DNA of 26,977 nucleotides from Sphingomonas sp. (GCA_003248865.1 QFPK01000028.1:1-26977); one strand, 5' to 3'; counted from the stretch's first letter, positions 14,751-22,360 are shown. Numbers and translations: made by a program. Notes: a model not told the origin generated them from the letters alone.

Positions 14751-14846
14751 GAACATTTCCTACAAATCCTACAGCTCCTACACGCAAGCCGTTGAGAACA
14801 AAGTGTAGGGCGATGTTCCACGTGGAACAACCAATGTGGTTATTTG
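14751..14846 (+). repeat. 96-nt dispersed repeat, copy B
   Basis: This copy aligns gaplessly with copy A at 1029-1124, same orientation, 15 mismatches counted. Mismatches concentrate in the middle; the palindrome and its flanks (positions 60-85 of the unit) are identical. The copies are 13.7 kb apart. Confidence 0.8.
14814..14829. promoter_or_regulatory. parS-like palindrome (site 2)
   Basis: This is a second perfect TGTTCCACGTGGAACA. Two partial matches flank it: GCGTGGAACA ending at 14755 (10 of 16 positions of the full motif) and TGTTCCACGCGG from 14848 (11 of 16). A cluster of strong and weak sites would suit ParB binding or another dimeric regulator. Confidence 0.55.
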
Positions 14847-14909
14847 ATGTTCCACGCGGCCGGCGGCTGAGCCGCCGAGTCCGCTACGGGGGGATCAGAA
14901 GAAGGAAGA

Positions 14910-14987
14910 TTGCGGGCAAAGCCCGCTCGTCGGACGGGTTCGTGGGCCCGATGGCCCACGCCCCGCCGGCCGGGCCTTCGGCGAGTC
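14910..14987 (-). repeat. extragenic palindromic repeat, copy 2 (inverted)
   Basis: This is the reverse-complement copy of 13313-13390, identical over all 78 bases, with the same two hairpins. It precedes the lipoprotein gene by about 100 bases. The pair bounds a 1.5-kb segment with the GIY-YIG remnant and the second PEP-CTERM gene. Confidence 0.8.
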
Positions 14988-15086
14988 CGCAGGCCAAGGC
15001 TGCGCCTTGACTGCGGCCGCCTTCGGCCAACCCCATTCATCGAAAATCACTCGCGCATTCGCCCACGCCACGGCACATTCGCGTCC

Positions 15087-15641
15087 ATGAAAACACCCCT
15101 CATCCTCCTTCTCGCCGCCACGCTCCCGCTTGCCGCCTGCGGCTCCACGGAAACCGAAACCGTGCGCGAAACCGCCACCGCCACCACCGGCAAGGACGGA
15201 GACGTCCAGATCGAAAAGCGCGTGGTGGTGAAGACCGATGGAGACAGCGGAGAAATCGCCATCGATCTGCCCGGCGGCGGCGGGGCCAGCATCCGCCTGC
15301 CCGAAGGCGTCGCTGGCAAGCTGGGCGAGAACACCAGGGTCGAACTGGGCGGCGTCGGCCTCTATCCCGGCGCGAACGTCAACCAGATCGCCTCGGTCGC
15401 CAACGAAAAGGGCGGGGTCAAATCCGCGACCGTCGACGTCGCCTTCACGGCCCCGGCCACGCCCGACACCGTCGCAGGCTGGTATCTCGCGCAGATGCAG
15501 GAACAGGGCCACAGCGTCACCCGCTCCGGCAACAGCCTCAAGGGCACCACCAAGGATGGCGAACGCTTCAGCCTGGATCTCACGCCCGACGGGAAGGGCA
15601 GCAAGGGCAAGCTGAAGATCGTGGACGAGAAGAAGGCCTGA
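15087..15641 (+). CDS. predicted lipoprotein, unknown function
   Basis: This is a 184-residue protein with a signal peptide and lipobox LAAC, the lipidated residue being Cys18. The mature part starts with a Thr/Glu-rich linker (STETETVRETATATT). It then has a charged beta-rich region with a GGGG stretch (about residues 65-75) and a C-terminal half resembling a small alpha/beta domain (TVAGWYLAQMQEQGHSVTRSG) of the sort found in proteins that monitor or bind at the envelope. I do not recognise the family. ATG 15087 is chosen because the signal peptide begins there, although no strong ribosome-binding site is visible. It converges with the next gene, leaving five bases between stops. Confidence 0.8.
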   Translation: MKTPLILLLAATLPLAACGSTETETVRETATATTGKDGDVQIEKRVVVKTDGDSGEIAIDLPGGGGASIRLPEGVAGKLGENTRVELGGVGLYPGANVNQIASVANEKGGVKSATVDVAFTAPATPDTVAGWYLAQMQEQGHSVTRSGNSLKGTTKDGERFSLDLTPDGKGSKGKLKIVDEKKA

Positions 15642-15646
15642 GTTTC

Positions 15647-16078
15647 TCAGGCTTCCCCGGCGATCGCCGCCAGCTGCTTGCGCACGCCGGTCAGCCAGTC
15701 CCGCAGCGTCTTCAGCCAGCCCTGCAGCTTCTTCAGGAGGTCGCCCGAAGTCAGCGTGGCGCCGCGCAGGTCGGCCACGATCACATAGCGGTCCAGCTGC
15801 TCCAGCAGGCTGTCCAGCAACTCCACCTGCCGGGAGGCGGCCCACAGCCCGCTGTCCTCGAACCCGTTGTCGCGCAGGGATTCCAGAGCGGACAGGATAT
15901 GCGCCGTCAGCCGCAGCAGCCGGGCCTGCACGCCGTCCACATCCTCATACAGCCCATATTGCCCGGAAAGCCCCTGGAAGCTTTCCAGTTCGACCGTTAA
16001 GACCTTCTGCAACACCCTGGAAAATCCGGCGAAATCCGCCGCTACAACCTCAAGCGCCCGTACATTGTCATTGCTCAT
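15647..16078 (-). CDS. hypothetical helical protein
   Basis: This 143-residue protein looks almost entirely alpha-helical, with heptad-like Leu spacing in ARLLRLTAHILSALESLRD and QVELLDSLLEQLDRYVIV, suggesting a helical bundle or coiled coil. It has no signal peptide, membrane segment, Cys pair or nucleotide-binding motif. I do not recognise it. A GGAGA lies about nine bases before the ATG. The gene is 39 bp downstream of the toxin gene on the same strand, so it may share the toxin-antitoxin transcript. Whether it belongs to that system is unknown. Confidence 0.7.
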   Translation of the reverse strand: MSNDNVRALEVVAADFAGFSRVLQKVLTVELESFQGLSGQYGLYEDVDGVQARLLRLTAHILSALESLRDNGFEDSGLWAASRQVELLDSLLEQLDRYVIVADLRGATLTSGDLLKKLQGWLKTLRDWLTGVRKQLAAIAGEA

Positions 16079-16117
16079 TGCATGGTCTCCATCGGGCCAT
16101 GCCTAGCCGAACTTCCC

Positions 16118-16405
16118 TCAGGCGGAAACAGCTTCCGGCAACACGCGGAGCACCACGATTCCGTCACCCTCTATCTCATAATAGATGACATGCTTGCGGA
16201 ACGGCTGGCTGCGGGTGCGGTCGTCGATGGAGGGTTCTGCGCGGCCGTTCATCGGATAGCGCGCCAGCTGCTCCAGCGTGTCTTTCAGGCCCTCGCAATA
16301 GCTGCGCGCGGCATCCTCGCCGAAGAAGCGGAATTCATGCGCCACCTGGGCGAAGATCTCGGATAAGTCCTTCTCCGCCCGGATCGTGAGTTTCAGCACA
16401 CTCAT
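16118..16405 (-). CDS. RelE/ParE-family toxin
   Basis: This is a 95-residue protein of the ParE/RelE fold: an N-terminal strand LKLTIRAEKDL, two helices (IFAQVAHEFRFFGEDAARSY, then LEQLARYP), and a beta sheet with SQPFRKHVIYYEIEGDGIVVLRVLP. PFRKHVIYYEI matches the typical ParE segment of the family. ParE toxins poison DNA gyrase, while RelE relatives cleave mRNA; this sequence looks more ParE-like, but the target is inferred. Its start overlaps the antitoxin stop as ATGA, the classic order of antitoxin first, toxin second. Confidence 0.88.
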   Translation of the reverse strand: MSVLKLTIRAEKDLSEIFAQVAHEFRFFGEDAARSYCEGLKDTLEQLARYPMNGRAEPSIDDRTRSQPFRKHVIYYEIEGDGIVVLRVLPEAVSA

Positions 16406-16752
16406 GCCGCTTGTGACTGTCGCGGCTGAAGGGCGCGGGCCAGAATCCCGTCGATGGAGGCATAGGAGGCGCCGCTGGCCCGGCCTTCGCGAATGGCTTC
16501 GCGCACCTTGTCCCGGCCGGGACGGGGCATTTCAGACAGCAGGCGTGTCAAGAGTGAGTCGGGCGCTTCCATGGAGATGCCGGAGGCGCGCGCCTCCCCG
16601 ATCGCCTTGCGGCGCAGCAGCAGCCGGTCCCTGCGGATCCGGTCTTCCGCAACCAGCTGAGCAACATAGGCGTCGACACTCACAGCCCGGCCGTTGTCGA
16701 CCTGCTGCTCGCACCAACCCGTCAAATGCTCCGGTAGCGGAAAATTGCCCAT
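16402..16752 (-). CDS. ParD-family antitoxin with duplicated tail
   Basis: This 116-residue antitoxin belongs to the toxin gene that overlaps its stop by four bases. Residues 5-45 match the ParD ribbon-helix-helix pattern (PEHLTGWCEQQVDNGRAVSVDAYVAQL). The usual ParD C-terminal toxin-binding tail appears twice: residues 49-72 (KAIGEARASGIS onward) and 85-108 (EAIREGRASGAS onward), 12 of 24 positions identical. Usual ParD length is about 80-95 residues. The extra tail may bind a second toxin molecule or alter stoichiometry; this is inference. The palindrome TTGGGTCCCAA just upstream (16765-16775) is a possible operator. Confidence 0.82.
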   Translation of the reverse strand: MGNFPLPEHLTGWCEQQVDNGRAVSVDAYVAQLVAEDRIRRDRLLLRRKAIGEARASGISMEAPDSLLTRLLSEMPRPGRDKVREAIREGRASGASYASIDGILARALQPRQSQAA

Positions 16753-16764
16753 TGTCCGAACCCC

Positions 16765-16775
16765 TTGGGTCCCAA
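16765..16775. promoter_or_regulatory. possible antitoxin operator
   Basis: TTGGGTCCCAA is an odd-centred perfect palindrome lying 13 bases upstream of the antitoxin ATG. ParD-type antitoxins bind short palindromes over their own promoter. It is short enough to occur by chance. Confidence 0.3.
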
Positions 16776-16919
16776 TGTGAGGAAGCGACTCGCAAAGTCA
16801 ACGCCAGGCTACGCGCAATTAACCACGTAATGCTGCAACGCGGTATGAACGGAAGCTGCGGTAACCAATAATCTATTGCAAGCTTGAACTTGGCGGCGAT
16901 TGCCGCCACGCCGTCACTC

Positions 16920-19142
16920 ATGCGCAAACTGACCATTGCAACCCTGCTTCTGGCCGCCGGAACCGCCTTCGCCCAACCTGAATCGCGGCCTGCACCGCCG
17001 CCGCTGACGCTGGACCGGCTGTTCGCCAACCCGCCCCTGCTCGGCACGCCGCCCCGGCTGCTGACCATCGCGCCGGACGGGCGCCACATCGCCTGGCTGC
17101 AGCCCCGCGCCGACGACCAGCTGCGCTATGACCTGTGGGTGGAAGAGGTGGAGACGGGCACGCGCCGGATGGCGGTGGACAGCTTGGCCCTGTCGGCCGC
17201 GCCCGCCAAGCTGTCCGAGGCGGAGCTGATGCGGCGCGAGCGTGCCCGGCTGGCGTCTGTGCGGGGCATTGTGGATTATCACTGGGCGCCGGACGGGCAG
17301 ACGCTGCTGGTGCCGCTGGACGGCGACATCTGGCTGGCGCCGCTGCAAGGCGCCCCGCGCCAGCTGACTGCGACCCCCGCGAGCGAGATCGATGCGAAGA
17401 TCAGCCCGAAGGGCAGCCACATCAGCTTCGTGCGCGACCAGAATCTGTTCGTAACGGAACTTGCGACCGGGCAGGAGCGCGCCCTGACCACGGGGGGCGG
17501 CGGCCTGATCAGCTATGGCGTCGCCGAGTTCGTGGCGCAGGAGGAAATGAAGCGCATGACGGGGCAGTGGTGGGCCCCGGATGACCGCCGCATCGCCATC
17601 GCCCGGGTGGATGAAAGCCCGGTGAAGGTCGCCGTGCGCGCCGCCATCGGCGCCAGCGGCACCAGCGTGTTCGAACAGCGCTATCCCTTCGCCGGAACCC
17701 CGAATGCGCTCGTCTCACTGGAAATCCATCCGCTGGACGGCGGCGCGCCGGTGCAGGTCGATCTGGGGCCGAACCCGGATATCTACCTCGCCCGGGTGAA
17801 CTGGCTGAACAGGGACCAGTTGCTGGTGCAGCGCCAGTCCCGCGACCAGAAGCTGCTGGACCTGCTGCTGGTGGACGCCGCCACCGGCAAGTCCCGCGTG
17901 CTGCTGAGCGAGAAATCCGACACATGGATCAACCTGCACGACAGCCTCAGGGTGCTGGCGGACGGCAGGCGCTTCCTCTGGGCCTCTGAACGCAGCGGCT
18001 ACAACCACATCTATCTGTGGGACGGGGCGCGGCTGAAGCCCGTGACGCAGGGGCAATGGCCGGTGGACGAACTGCTGGCGGTGGACGAGGCGGCCGGAAC
18101 CATCCTGTTCACCGGTTTTCGCGACACTCCGCTGGAAAAGTCGCTGTATCGCACGCGTCTGGCGGGCGGCCCGGTGGAGCGGCTGACGGCGCCCGGCGGC
18201 TGGACCGAAAGCGTGTCGGACCGGAAGGGCTCGGCCCTGCTGCTGACGGCCTCTTCGCCGGACAAGCCGTCGACCGTGGTGCTGGCGACGACCGACGGCG
18301 GCCCCATGCAGGTCCGCCGCCAGCTGAGCGCGGCCGACATTCCCTATGCCGCCAGCCTGCCCGCGCATGCGGCGCCGCGCTTCGGCACGCTGAAGGCGGC
18401 GGACGGCAAGACGGACATCTATTACGCCCTGACTCTGCCGCCAGGCCTGAAGCCGGGGGAAAAGGCCCCGGTGTTCATGGAAATCTATGCCGGGCCGGGC
18501 GCGCGCCGGGTGCGCCATGCCTTTGGCACGCCGCTGCACCAGTATCTGTTGCAGCAGGGCTGGGCGATCTTCCAGCTGGACGGCCGCGGCACGCCGGACC
18601 GTGGCGTGGCGTTCGAGGCGCCCATCTATCGGCGGCTGGGCTTCCCCGAGGTGGACGACCAGATGGCCGGGCTGACCTGGCTGAAGGCGCAGCCGGGGAT
18701 CGATGGCGGCAAGGTCGCCATCTATGGCTGGTCCTATGGCGGCTATATGGTGCAGCGGCTGCTGACGAAACATCCGGGCGCGTTCACGGCCGGGATCTCA
18801 GGCGCGCCGGTGACGGACTGGCGGCTGTATGACACCTTTTATACCGAGCGCTATCTGGGCAATCCGGTGACAGATCCCACGCCCTACGAGGCGAGCGACA
18901 TCACTCGCGATGCCGCCGCGCTGGCGGACCCGCTGCTGATCGTGCACGGGCTGGCCGACGACAATGTGGTGTTCGATCATTCGGCCCGCGCCATCGCCGC
19001 CTATCAGAAGGCCGGCAAGCCGTTCGGGACGATGGTCTATCCGGGGCAGACCCACCGCATCAACGATCCGGCGCTGCAACAGCATCTGTGGACCACGATC
19101 CTGGACTTCCTGGACCGGGAGGTGAAGGCGAAGGGCCGCTGA
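16920..19142 (+). CDS. secreted DPP-IV-like S9 family peptidase
   Basis: This is a 740-residue exported serine peptidase predicted to release N-terminal dipeptides, preferably after proline. The signal peptide covers residues 1-19 (MRKLTIATLLLAAGTAFA). A beta-propeller domain (about 45-490) contains the EE pair (Glu208-Glu209, in VAQEEMKR) that anchors the substrate amino group in DPP-IV. The alpha/beta hydrolase domain has Ser605 (GWSYGG), Asp680 (GLADDNV) and His712 (QTHRI). The start at ATG 16920 removes 12 residues of a longer frame and places the signal peptide at the terminus. It diverges from the toxin-antitoxin operon across 167 bp. A role in peptide use or processing in the periplasm is likely. 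Confidence 0.95.
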   Translation: MRKLTIATLLLAAGTAFAQPESRPAPPPLTLDRLFANPPLLGTPPRLLTIAPDGRHIAWLQPRADDQLRYDLWVEEVETGTRRMAVDSLALSAAPAKLSEAELMRRERARLASVRGIVDYHWAPDGQTLLVPLDGDIWLAPLQGAPRQLTATPASEIDAKISPKGSHISFVRDQNLFVTELATGQERALTTGGGGLISYGVAEFVAQEEMKRMTGQWWAPDDRRIAIARVDESPVKVAVRAAIGASGTSVFEQRYPFAGTPNALVSLEIHPLDGGAPVQVDLGPNPDIYLARVNWLNRDQLLVQRQSRDQKLLDLLLVDAATGKSRVLLSEKSDTWINLHDSLRVLADGRRFLWASERSGYNHIYLWDGARLKPVTQGQWPVDELLAVDEAAGTILFTGFRDTPLEKSLYRTRLAGGPVERLTAPGGWTESVSDRKGSALLLTASSPDKPSTVVLATTDGGPMQVRRQLSAADIPYAASLPAHAAPRFGTLKAADGKTDIYYALTLPPGLKPGEKAPVFMEIYAGPGARRVRHAFGTPLHQYLLQQGWAIFQLDGRGTPDRGVAFEAPIYRRLGFPEVDDQMAGLTWLKAQPGIDGGKVAIYGWSYGGYMVQRLLTKHPGAFTAGISGAPVTDWRLYDTFYTERYLGNPVTDPTPYEASDITRDAAALADPLLIVHGLADDNVVFDHSARAIAAYQKAGKPFGTMVYPGQTHRINDPALQQHLWTTILDFLDREVKAKGR

Positions 19143-19163
19143 GGCAGCCCCTCGCCAATCCTG

Positions 19164-19679
19164 TCAGGCCGTCTGGGCTTTCAGCGCCTCGACCAGCTTG
19201 GTTTCCTGCTCGTTGGAGAGCGAGGTGTTCAGCACGCGCGGATGCCAAGGCTGGATGGCGTCCACCACCTTGTCCATCGTGACTTCGCGCACCAGCACGA
19301 ACAGCGCGGAGGAATTGTTGGGGATGGTTTCCGACAGCTTCTTCACGAAATCGTCGTTCACACCATAATCCATCAGGCTGCCGGACAGCGCGCCCGCGCC
19401 CGCGCCGGTGGCGGCGCCGATGGCAAAGCCGGCCAGCGGGTTCAGGAAGATGAGGCCGACGAGCGTGCCCCAGAAGGCACCGGACAGCCCGCCGGAGGTG
19501 GCCCCCAGCGCGGTCAGGTTCAGGGCCTGCTTGATATGCACCTTGCCCTCGGCATCGCGTTCCACGACGACGGCATCTTCCAGATCGATCAGATGTTCCG
19601 CCTTCAGGCCGCGAACCTTGTTCAGCACCTCGTCGGCCGCCGTGAGGCCGTCGAAGCCGAGAACCACCAATTGTCCCAT
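19164..19679 (-). CDS. DUF1269 family membrane-associated protein
   Basis: This is a 171-residue protein of the DUF1269 type. An N-terminal alpha/beta part (LVVLGFDGLTAADEVLNKVRGL) is followed by a Gly-rich pair of hydrophobic helices (about residues 57-103, GLSGAFWGTLVGLIF, GAATGAGAGALSGSL) resembling a glycine zipper. A second alpha/beta part (NSSALFVLVREV) is followed by a helical tail. The function is unknown; members are often near stress genes. ATG 19679 with AGGAG about eight bases upstream was chosen over a longer frame. It is divergent from the baeRF3 gene with 136 bp between, so they may share control. Confidence 0.9.
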   Translation of the reverse strand: MGQLVVLGFDGLTAADEVLNKVRGLKAEHLIDLEDAVVVERDAEGKVHIKQALNLTALGATSGGLSGAFWGTLVGLIFLNPLAGFAIGAATGAGAGALSGSLMDYGVNDDFVKKLSETIPNNSSALFVLVREVTMDKVVDAIQPWHPRVLNTSLSNEQETKLVEALKAQTA

Positions 19680-19815
19680 TATCTGTGCTCCTGTTTTGCG
19701 GGGGATATAAGGGTGATGGCGACACTGTGTTGCGAAACCATGATGTAGCGCAAGAAGACAGTCATGTGCCTGCGGCAGAAGGGATGGACAACGCAAAAGC
19801 AACGAAAGCGAGTCC

Positions 19816-20940
19816 ATGCTTCTTCATGTCGACATCCCCACCGAATCCGACCTGCGCGCGCTGGCCGAGGCTCGCGATCCGGCGAGCGTTTCCATCTTTC
19901 TGCCGACCACGCCGGTGGCCGGCGAGATTTCCGGCGACCGCATCGTGCTGAAGAATCTGGCGCATGAGGCGCTGGCGCAGCTGGAAGCCGCCGGCCATCC
20001 GAAGAAGGAGCGCGAGGCGATCGAGGACGCGCTGGCGGAACTGGTGGACGATGATGATTTCTGGCGCTTCCTGGCCAACAGTCTGGCGATCTATGCCACG
20101 CCGGAGGCCGTGCGCACCTTCCGCGTGCCGAACGCGCTGACGGCGGCCGTTGCCGTATCCGATCGTTTCCACCTGAAGCCGCTGCTCCGCGCCGTGACCT
20201 TCGGGCAGGGCGCCTATGTGCTGGCGCTTTCCACCGGCCATGTGCGGCTGCTGCAGCTGACGGCGGACCAGCCCGCCACCGAAGTGCGGGTGGCGGACCT
20301 GCCCAAAAGCGCGACCGATGCGCTGGGCATCTCCTCTCTGGGCGTGCGGACCGAGAGCCGCCGCAGCGACACCTCCGCCGGGCAGCGCACGCGGCTGACG
20401 CAGTTCTGCCGCGCGGTGGACCGGGCACTGCGCCCCTATTTCGCGGGCAAGCATGTGCCGTTGTTCCTGGCGGCGGAAACCTCGCTCGCGGCGCATTACC
20501 GCTCGGTTTCGAGCTATGCCCATCTGGCGCCGTTCGGCATCGACACCACGCCCGAGAGCCTGTCCGACAGCGAGCTGTCCGAAGCTGCCCGCCGCCTGCT
20601 GGATCGCCAGCATGCCGGGGAGATCGAGGTGCTGAAGGCGGAGTTCGCGGATCGCAAGGGCAGCGCGCGGGCGACGGCCGACATCGATCAGGCGGCGCGT
20701 GCAGCGACGCAGGGCGCCGTGCAGACGCTGCTGGTGGATATCGACCGCACCGTGCCCGGCAGTGTTGACGACAAGAGCGGCGCGGTGACCTTCGCCGAGA
20801 CCGATGACGCGGTTGCCTATGGGGTGGTGGACGAGATCGCGCGGCGCGTTCTGGACACCGGCGGTCGCGTGCTGGCGGTGCGCGCGCAGGATCTGCCGAC
20901 CGACAGCCCGGTGGCCGCGATCCTGCGCTGGGCTGCCTGA
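19816..20940 (+). CDS. baeRF family 3 protein (release-factor-like)
   Basis: This 374-residue protein matches from memory the bacterial archaeo-eukaryotic release factor group, family 3. Supporting features are SVSIFLPTTPVAG with a following KNLAHEAL helix (residues 24-55), DDDFWRFLANSLAIYATPEA (about 78-97), and RFHLKPLLRAV with a strand YVLALSTGHVRLLQL (about 117-152). A later domain with hydrophobic strands (VPLFLAAETSL) precedes a C-terminal stretch rich in Asp, ending AAILRWAA. Such proteins resemble eRF1/Pelota domains and have been proposed to act in ribosome rescue or translational stress; no function has been shown for this one. The start has only a weak ribosome-binding site. The HdeD-like gene follows after 84 bp. 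Confidence 0.8.
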   Translation: MLLHVDIPTESDLRALAEARDPASVSIFLPTTPVAGEISGDRIVLKNLAHEALAQLEAAGHPKKEREAIEDALAELVDDDDFWRFLANSLAIYATPEAVRTFRVPNALTAAVAVSDRFHLKPLLRAVTFGQGAYVLALSTGHVRLLQLTADQPATEVRVADLPKSATDALGISSLGVRTESRRSDTSAGQRTRLTQFCRAVDRALRPYFAGKHVPLFLAAETSLAAHYRSVSSYAHLAPFGIDTTPESLSDSELSEAARRLLDRQHAGEIEVLKAEFADRKGSARATADIDQAARAATQGAVQTLLVDIDRTVPGSVDDKSGAVTFAETDDAVAYGVVDEIARRVLDTGGRVLAVRAQDLPTDSPVAAILRWAA

Positions 20941-20949
20941 GCTGACGTT

Positions 20950-20990
20950 GCGGCGAACCGTCGCGGCTTGCGCCCGCCACGGTTCGCCGC
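20950..20990 (+). terminator. 12-bp stem-loop after baeRF3
   Basis: GCGGCGAACCGT (20950-20961) and its exact complement at 20979-20990 enclose a 17-base loop, nine bases after the baeRF3 stop. No T run follows, so it may be a Rho-dependent pause or an mRNA-stabilising structure rather than an intrinsic terminator. Confidence 0.45.
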
Positions 20991-21024
20991 CACCATGGGG
21001 CCACACAGCGAGAGGGCTTTCGAA

Positions 21025-21582
21025 ATGAACTGGCAGGTGCGGACGGTGCTGGCGGGCGTGCTGGCGGCGATCGGGCTATATATCATGTTCAATCCGGTGT
21101 CGGTCACCGGGCTGGTGGCGGGGATCATCCCCTGGCTGCTGGTGGGGGCGGGCGCAATCTATCTGCTGGGAGTCGTGCTGCGGAAGCGGGTGCGGCCGCT
21201 GACCATGATCCTGCCCGGGCTGGTGGGGGTGGCGCTGGTCTATGCCGGGCTCAGCCTGAAATTCGGCGATCCGCGCGCGGTGGGGCCGGTGGGGCTGCCG
21301 TTCCTGTTCGCGCTGCTGCTGATCGGCGGCGGGCTTGCCAAGCTGCTGAGCGTGCCGGGGTTCAAGCAGTCGCGCTATGTGCTGCTATTCCTTGGATCGG
21401 GCGCGATTTCCGTGGTGCTGGGGCTGATCACCCTGTTCAACTGGGCCGAGGTGTCGGCCGGGTTCCTGGGCGTGGTGCTTGGGCTGGAACTGATCGCGGA
21501 TGCGGCTTTCCTGGTGGCATTGGCGCTGCGGGAGCGCGACAAGGAAGAGGCGAAGGAGACGCTGGGGATCGGCGGGAAATGA
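21025..21582 (+). CDS. HdeD/DUF308-like membrane protein
   Basis: This is a 185-residue inner-membrane protein with about six hydrophobic helices in the short-loop pattern of the HdeD/DUF308 family (LAGVLAAIGLYIMFNPVSVTG near the N-terminus, a paralogous second half with GAISVVLGLITLFNW). E. coli HdeD is linked to acid resistance, but most family members are uncharacterised. The start at 21025 follows an AGAGGG about nine bases upstream. Its end overlaps the crotonase start by four bases, so both are likely translated from one message. Confidence 0.85.
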   Translation: MNWQVRTVLAGVLAAIGLYIMFNPVSVTGLVAGIIPWLLVGAGAIYLLGVVLRKRVRPLTMILPGLVGVALVYAGLSLKFGDPRAVGPVGLPFLFALLLIGGGLAKLLSVPGFKQSRYVLLFLGSGAISVVLGLITLFNWAEVSAGFLGVVLGLELIADAAFLVALALRERDKEEAKETLGIGGK

Positions 21583-22349
21583 CCGTGCGCGTGGCCCGCG
21601 ACGGGCCGGTGACGGTGATCAGTATCGAGCGGCCTGAAGCGCGCAATGCCGTCGACGGGACCACGGCGCGGGCGCTGTTCGCGGCGTTCAGGGATTTTGA
21701 CGAGGACGAGACCGCCAGCGTTGCCGTGCTGGCAGGGTCCGGCGGGGCCTTCTGCGCCGGGGCGGACCTGAAGGCAGTGGCACGCGGCGAGGGCAATCCG
21801 GTGGAGCCGGGCGGGGTCGGATCGCCGGGGCCGATGGGGCCGACGCGGCTGTTGCTGTCGAAGCCGGTGATCGCCGCCATCGAGGGCCATGCGGTGGCGG
21901 GCGGCATGGAACTGGCGCTGTGGTGCGACCTGCGGGTGATGGCCGAGGATGCGACCTTCGGCATCTTCTGCCGCCGCTTCGGCGTGCCGCTGATCGACGG
22001 CGGCACCTTCCGGCTGGCGCGGCTGGTGGGCGAGAGCCGGGCGATGGACCTTGTGCTGACCGGCCGGCCGGTGGGCGCGGCGGAGGCGCTGCAGATGGGG
22101 CTTGCCAATCGGGTGGTCGCAGCGGACACGGCGGTGGATGCGGCCGTGGCGCTGGCGAAGGAGATCGCGACCTTTCCGCAGGCCTGCCTGCGCGGCGACC
22201 GGGCGGCGCTGAAACGGCAGCGGGGCCTTTCGGAAGAGGAAGCGCTGCGGCTGGAACATGCCCATGGCAGCGCCACGCTTTCGAGCGGCGAGACGGTGGC
22301 CGGCGCGAGGCGCTTTGCTGGCGGCGAAGGGCGATCCGGCGCTTTTTAG
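21579..22349 (+). CDS. crotonase-superfamily protein, catalytic glutamates replaced
   Basis: This is a 256-residue enoyl-CoA hydratase/isomerase-fold protein. The N-terminal oxyanion-loop region AFCAGADLK (about residues 60) and the helix EGHAVAGGMELAL (about 108) are typical. Aligned to rat hydratase, Glu144 is replaced by Cys (in FCRRFGVPL) and Glu164 by Asp (SRAMDL), so simple hydration by the usual mechanism is unlikely. The stretch FCRRFGVPLIDGGTFRL recurs in a recognised branch of crotonases annotated only generically. Translation is coupled to the HdeD-like gene by an ATGA overlap. The substrate is unknown. Confidence 0.85.
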   Translation: MTVRVARDGPVTVISIERPEARNAVDGTTARALFAAFRDFDEDETASVAVLAGSGGAFCAGADLKAVARGEGNPVEPGGVGSPGPMGPTRLLLSKPVIAAIEGHAVAGGMELALWCDLRVMAEDATFGIFCRRFGVPLIDGGTFRLARLVGESRAMDLVLTGRPVGAAEALQMGLANRVVAADTAVDAAVALAKEIATFPQACLRGDRAALKRQRGLSEEEALRLEHAHGSATLSSGETVAGARRFAGGEGRSGAF

Positions 22350-22360
22350 CGCGGGTGTCG

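Larger units (their letters stand above)
14587..15086. other. 500-bp gene-free repeat region
   Basis: No gene is supported. In order it holds the 15-bp-stem hairpin (14675-14719), the 96-nt repeat copy B with its parS-like palindrome, a degenerate half palindrome (14848-14863), and the 78-nt extragenic repeat copy 2 with further small palindromes up to about 15030. Open frames crossing it are translations of the repeats. Confidence 0.7.

Noticed and set aside
14792..15010. Small plus-strand frame over the repeats
   Set aside because: It translates the 96-nt and 78-nt repeats, whose reverse copies give the same peptides elsewhere.
13255..15040. CRISPR array or insertion sequence in the repeat-rich patch
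   Set aside because: Repeats are few, not regularly spaced and partly inverted; no transposase or Cas-like gene is present.
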